From DASVWH01 sp036389715 (GTDB lineage Bacteria > Acidobacteriota > Blastocatellia > Pyrinomonadales > Pyrinomonadaceae), in contig DASVWH010000182.1 in assembly GCA_036389715.1 (NCBI GenBank), positions 1-26,051 of the forward strand: a stretch of 26,051 nt of DNA, in the 5' to 3' direction. The stretch's first letter is position 1, and each line of letters opens with the position of its first letter. The position numbers were made by a program, and so were the translations under genes. Of this stretch, positions 23,167 to 26,051 are shown piece after piece. The notes beneath the pieces are model-generated. The model did not search any database. It was not told the DNA's origin and was given only the letters and a program-made list of their open reading frames with translations.

Positions 23167-23874
23167 TCAAGCTGAGGCCGTCAGCCAGCGCGCCGCCTCA
23201 CGCGCGATTTCGGGCGGGACTGTATGCGGCCCGTCGAACTCCCTGTAGAGCAGGTCGTAGCCCGTGCGCTGGAGTTGCGGGACGAGCCTGCGGCTGCAAA
23301 CGCCAATCGGGAGGACGCGATCCTGTGTGCCGTGAGAGATGAAGAGGCGCGGATTGCCTCTTCGTTCGGCGGGCCTCATGAACCCCGGCGAAAAGGCTAT
23401 CACGTGCGTGAACAGATCGCCATTGGTCAGTCCGAGCGAGAGGGCGTAGGATGCGCCGTCCGAAAAGCCCCCGACGGCAAGGCGCTGCGGGTCCACTGCG
23501 TAGCGGCTGAAGGTCTCGGCCAGCGCCAGCTCAATGTAAGCCACGTCGGGGCCGTAATCGGAGACGATCATGTCCCAGGTCTGCCGCCGCGAGTCCGGGG
23601 CCAGCAGGATAAGCCCGCTCTCATCGGCGACCTCGCGCAGCAGCGAGATGCCCTGGCGGGCAGTGCCGCCCGCCCCGTGCAGCATCAGAGCGAGCGGCGC
23701 GGGCGCGTCCGGCGCGTACCCTGCGGGCACGTAGAGAAGCCCGTCGCGGCCGCCGTCGAGCTGCAACGGATGCAGGCCCGGCGGCGCGGCTCCCCGGACC
23801 TCGGCCGGACGCGCCGACAGTCGCCCCACTAAAGCCTGTCGCCTGTTCAGAATTGCTTCTCTCCCCTGCCGCAT
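23167..23874 (-). CDS. Alpha/beta hydrolase, carboxylesterase/phospholipase-like
   Basis: 235 aa from ATG 23874 (MRQGREAIL). The frame extends to 23982, but that would overlap the alcohol dehydrogenase stop (23942) by 41 bp and the extra residues look unconserved. The catalytic triad is clear: nucleophile Ser138 in GGFSDGAS, Asp185 in HGTQDRVLP and His217 in DGPHTVPPE. The oxyanion-hole segment is LMLHGAGGTA. It fits the small serine-esterase group near YpfH/LpqC (dienelactone-hydrolase-like). No signal peptide is apparent with this start, so it is probably cytoplasmic. Substrates are likely short-chain esters. It sits between the alcohol dehydrogenase and the SDR, all read on the minus strand. 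Confidence 0.85.
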   Translation of the reverse strand: MRQGREAILNRRQALVGRLSARPAEVRGAAPPGLHPLQLDGGRDGLLYVPAGYAPDAPAPLALMLHGAGGTARQGISLLREVADESGLILLAPDSRRQTWDMIVSDYGPDVAYIELALAETFSRYAVDPQRLAVGGFSDGASYALSLGLTNGDLFTHVIAFSPGFMRPAERRGNPRLFISHGTQDRVLPIGVCSRRLVPQLQRTGYDLLYREFDGPHTVPPEIAREAARWLTASA

Positions 23875-23941
23875 AAAAGCCCGGCTCAAAGCGGTTCTCG
23901 AAGCCGCGCCGCGATGTTCTTCCAGATTCTCTCGTCTAACC

Positions 23942-24985
23942 TTACAGCGAACGCATATCAATGACGAAGCGGTAACGGACATCCCCCTTGATGGTTCGCT
24001 CGTAGGCCCTTTCGATCTCCTGGATGGGAATCACTTCGACATCGGAAGTGATTCCCTTCGCGGCGCAGTAATCGAGCATCTCCTGCGTCTCGCGGATGCC
24101 GCCGATGCTCGAACCCGCGAGCCTTCTCCTGTTCGCGATGATCGAGAAGGCGCGTACTTCAAAGGGCTTCTCCGGGATGCCAACGAGCACCATCGCCCCG
24201 TCGCGCCGCAGGAGGTTCAGATACATGTTGACATCGTGCGGCGCGGAGACGGTGTCGAGGATGAAATCAAACTTGCTGGCCAGGGGCACAAGCTGTTCCG
24301 GGTCTTTCGTGATGACGAACTTATCCGCGCCGAGGCGGCGTGCGTCCTCCTCTTTCGACCTGGAAGTGCTGAAGACCGTCACCTCCGCTCCCATCGAGCT
24401 GGCGAGCTTGACGCCCATGTGGCCGAGGCCGCCCAGGCCCACCACGCCGACGCGCTGCCCCGGCCCGACCCCGAAATGATGCAGCGGCGAATAGGTCGTA
24501 ATCCCGGCACAAAGCAGCGGAGCGACCTCCGCGAGCGGCAGCTTCGCCGGAATCCTCAACGTATAGCCCTCGTCCACCACTATCTGATTCGAGTAGCCGC
24601 CGTAGGTCGGAGTCTTCTCGTCCTTTTCGGTGCCGTTGTAGGTGGCGACCAGATGGACTTCGCAATACTGTTCGAGACCGGCGCGGCAGTTATCGCACGT
24701 CCGGCAGGAGTCTACGAAACAGCCGACCCCGGCCAGGTCTCCCTCCTTGAAGCTCGTCACCTCGGCCCCGACCCGCGCCACCCGCCCGACAATCTCATGG
24801 CCGGGAACCATCGGAAAGATCGAGCCGCCCCATTCGTCGCGCGCCTGGTGAATGTCGGAGTGACAGACTCCGCAGTAGAGTATCTCAATCAGGACATCGT
24901 GCGGGCCGGGCTCGCGCCTCTCGAAGTTGAATGGCCCGAGCGTAGAGGTCGGTCCCTCGGCAGCGTATCCGCGTGTCGGCAACAT
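23942..24985 (-). CDS. Zinc-dependent NAD(P) alcohol dehydrogenase (YahK/CAD type)
   Basis: 347 aa. It reversibly reduces aldehydes using NAD(P)H. The catalytic zinc ligands are Cys41 (CGVCHSD), His63/Glu64 (GHEIVG) and Cys159; the structural zinc is held by Cys94, Cys97, Cys100 and Cys108 (SCRTCDNCRAGLEQYC). The cofactor motif is GLGGLGHMG (183-191), with STSRSKEEDA after the second beta strand, which suggests NADP preference as in YahK and cinnamyl-alcohol dehydrogenases. The ATG is preceded by AAGGAG at good spacing, the strongest ribosome site of this minus-strand cluster. The first gene of the possible adh-hydrolase-SDR operon, it is divergent from the amidohydrolase and shares its 270-bp upstream region, with a 14-bp palindrome. 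Confidence 0.93.
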   Translation of the reverse strand: MLPTRGYAAEGPTSTLGPFNFERREPGPHDVLIEILYCGVCHSDIHQARDEWGGSIFPMVPGHEIVGRVARVGAEVTSFKEGDLAGVGCFVDSCRTCDNCRAGLEQYCEVHLVATYNGTEKDEKTPTYGGYSNQIVVDEGYTLRIPAKLPLAEVAPLLCAGITTYSPLHHFGVGPGQRVGVVGLGGLGHMGVKLASSMGAEVTVFSTSRSKEEDARRLGADKFVITKDPEQLVPLASKFDFILDTVSAPHDVNMYLNLLRRDGAMVLVGIPEKPFEVRAFSIIANRRRLAGSSIGGIRETQEMLDYCAAKGITSDVEVIPIQEIERAYERTIKGDVRYRFVIDMRSL

Positions 24986-25092
24986 CTCTTAATCTCCTTG
25001 GTTTTCCATTGATTGCTCTCCGGGTTGTCCAGCTCTGGCCCGTGCGCCGTGACTTGAAGAGCCGCGTGTCCGCTCAAATTAAGAGACCTAAT

Positions 25093-25116
25093 TGTCAATC
25101 CCATAACTGAAGTTAT
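25093..25116. promoter_or_regulatory. Palindrome and -35-like box in the adh/amidohydrolase gap
   Basis: ATAACT-ga-AGTTAT (25103-25116) is a perfect 6+2+6 inverted repeat. Five bases away, on the minus strand, is TTGACA (25093-25098), a perfect -35, though I see no good -10 at 16-18 bp from it. The palindrome would lie upstream of the -35 for the alcohol dehydrogenase, a place where an aldehyde- or redox-responsive regulator (for example HxlR or MerR type) could act. No regulator gene is adjacent. Confidence 0.4.
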
Positions 25117-25255
25117 AAGTTTTGATGTCTTGCCGCCGACAGCTGACACGAGCGCCCCTGCCGGTTGCGGCGTCCGAGAGCGACGACACAAATTTCCGTC
25201 ACAAAATCAGGATGCCCGGTGTTTATCCGTTAGACGACGAACGAAAGGGCCAGTC

Positions 25256-26051
25256 ATGCCTGAGACAGTGAAGCGCGGGGCCGGAAAGCTCGGCCGCAGG
25301 TCATTTCTCTTAAACGCCTCATCCATGCTGGCGTGGCTTACGCTCGGACCAGGCGCGGGCGGCCGCCAGGCTCCGCCCGGGACATACGAATTCATCAACG
25401 GGCGCTGGTTTGACGGGCACGGGTTTAAAGGCGGGCGGCTCTATTCGGTCGGCGGACTCCTGACCTCGAAAAAGCCCCGGCGGGTAGATTCCACCCTAGA
25501 CCTGACCGGCAAATACCTGATTCCGCCCTTCGGAGAGGCTCACAATCACAACGTCGAATACTCCGGGAACATTGATGCTCTGCTCGGCCGCTACATCCAG
25601 GACGGCATCTTCTACGTCAAGAACCCGAACAACCTGCCCAGGGCGACAGCGCCGCTGCGCGGCAAGGTAAACATCCGGGGAAGCATCGACGTGACGTTCG
25701 CCAATGGCGGACTGACCGCTTCCGGGGGCCATCCGCTCGGAGTCGTGCGGCGCAATATCGAGCGCGGCGGGATGACTGCGGCCGATGGCGACGGCGGTTT
25801 CTATTTCATCATTGACAACCCTTCGGACCTCGAACGCAAGTGGGGACAGATACTGGCGGGCAAACCCGACTTCATCAAGACCTACCTGCTCTACTCGGAG
25901 GAATACGCGAAACGCAGGGACGACGAAGCGTACTTCGCCTGGAAGGGACTCGACCCCGCACTGCTGCCGGAGATCGTCCGGCGCGCTCACGGCGCGGCCC
26001 TGCGCGTCTCGACCCACGTCGAGACGGCGACCGATTTTCATCATGCGGTGG
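25256..26051 (+). CDS. Tat-exported amidohydrolase, N-terminal part (cut by window edge)
   Basis: 265 residues are visible before the right edge. The ATG follows AAAGGG at 7 nt. Residues 10-32 form a twin-arginine signal (GRRSFLLNASSMLAWLTLG), so the folded, metal-loaded enzyme would be exported. The amidohydrolase-superfamily metal motif HxH is at 96-98 (GEAHNHNVEY), preceded by LDLTGKYLIPPF, the standard lead-in strand. Lys208 (DFIKTYLLYSEEY) is a candidate for the bridging carboxylated lysine, and His254 (STHVETATDF) for the next metal ligand. This looks like the imidazolonepropionase-like group often annotated amidohydrolase family protein. The substrate is not identifiable. It is divergent from the alcohol dehydrogenase. 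Confidence 0.88.
   Translation, partial: MPETVKRGAGKLGRRSFLLNASSMLAWLTLGPGAGGRQAPPGTYEFINGRWFDGHGFKGGRLYSVGGLLTSKKPRRVDSTLDLTGKYLIPPFGEAHNHNVEYSGNIDALLGRYIQDGIFYVKNPNNLPRATAPLRGKVNIRGSIDVTFANGGLTASGGHPLGVVRRNIERGGMTAADGDGGFYFIIDNPSDLERKWGQILAGKPDFIKTYLLYSEEYAKRRDDEAYFAWKGLDPALLPEIVRRAHGAALRVSTHVETATDFHHAV

Overview
This is a GC-rich (about 60-65%), gene-dense window. It looks like a chromosomal segment of an Acidobacteriota member, probably the Blastocatellia/Pyrinomonadales side. That placement is inferred from gene content: a TonB-dependent receptor with an N-terminal carboxypeptidase-regulatory-like domain, a periplasmic TPR protein beside a CRTAC1-family (FG-GAP plus ASPIC/UnbV) protein, a glycine-rich RRM protein beside a DEAD-box helicase, and an omega subunit with an NTSIALEEVKRGLVPF-like core. 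No 16S or other marker is present, so the placement is provisional. I see no phage, IS element, CRISPR array, tRNA or rRNA.

Region 1 (1-6510) is a candidate glycan-uptake locus. A TonB-dependent receptor (minus, cut by the left edge) has its own sigma70-like promoter and a double LacI-type operator. Upstream of it lies an exported TPR protein (minus). Divergent from that are a secreted CRTAC1-family protein and a secreted GH43 glycosidase (plus, probably one operon). The divergent promoter region carries three 16-bp tandem repeats. Together these suggest surface binding, hydrolysis and TonB-driven import of an arabinose- or xylose-containing glycan, without a recognisable SusD.

Region 2 (6510-13721, minus) holds gmd (GDP-mannose 4,6-dehydratase), a large soluble hybrid histidine kinase (PAS-PAS-PAS-GAF-HisKA-HATPase-REC), and hrpB (DExH helicase). 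A 15-bp tandem repeat resembling pentapeptide-repeat coding sequence lies between the GH43 gene and gmd.

Region 3 (13722-15902, plus) is an RNA-remodelling pair: a glycine-rich RRM protein and an RhlE-type DEAD-box helicase. Both have hairpin-rich leaders suggestive of post-transcriptional or cold-type control.

Region 4 (15903-17729) holds small genes: a 39-aa ORF translationally coupled (ATGA) to an 80-aa free-standing DnaJ-type zinc-finger protein, rpoZ (omega), an unrecognised 80-aa protein, and a leader region with an 18-bp perfect inverted repeat.

Region 5 (17730-22161, plus) holds a B12-binding/radical SAM enzyme, a J-domain coiled-coil protein, an HI0933/BaiN-type flavoprotein, a small zinc-ribbon protein and a DUF427 protein. 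Region 6 (22180-24985, minus) holds an atypical SDR, an alpha/beta hydrolase and a zinc alcohol dehydrogenase. Region 7 (25256 to the right edge, plus) is the start of a Tat-exported amidohydrolase.

The strongest leads are the LacI-controlled receptor/TPR/CRTAC1/GH43 locus, the coupled mini-DnaJ-zinc-finger gene pair, and the structured leaders of the RRM/DEAD-box pair. Family assignments come from reading motifs by eye; no database search was run.
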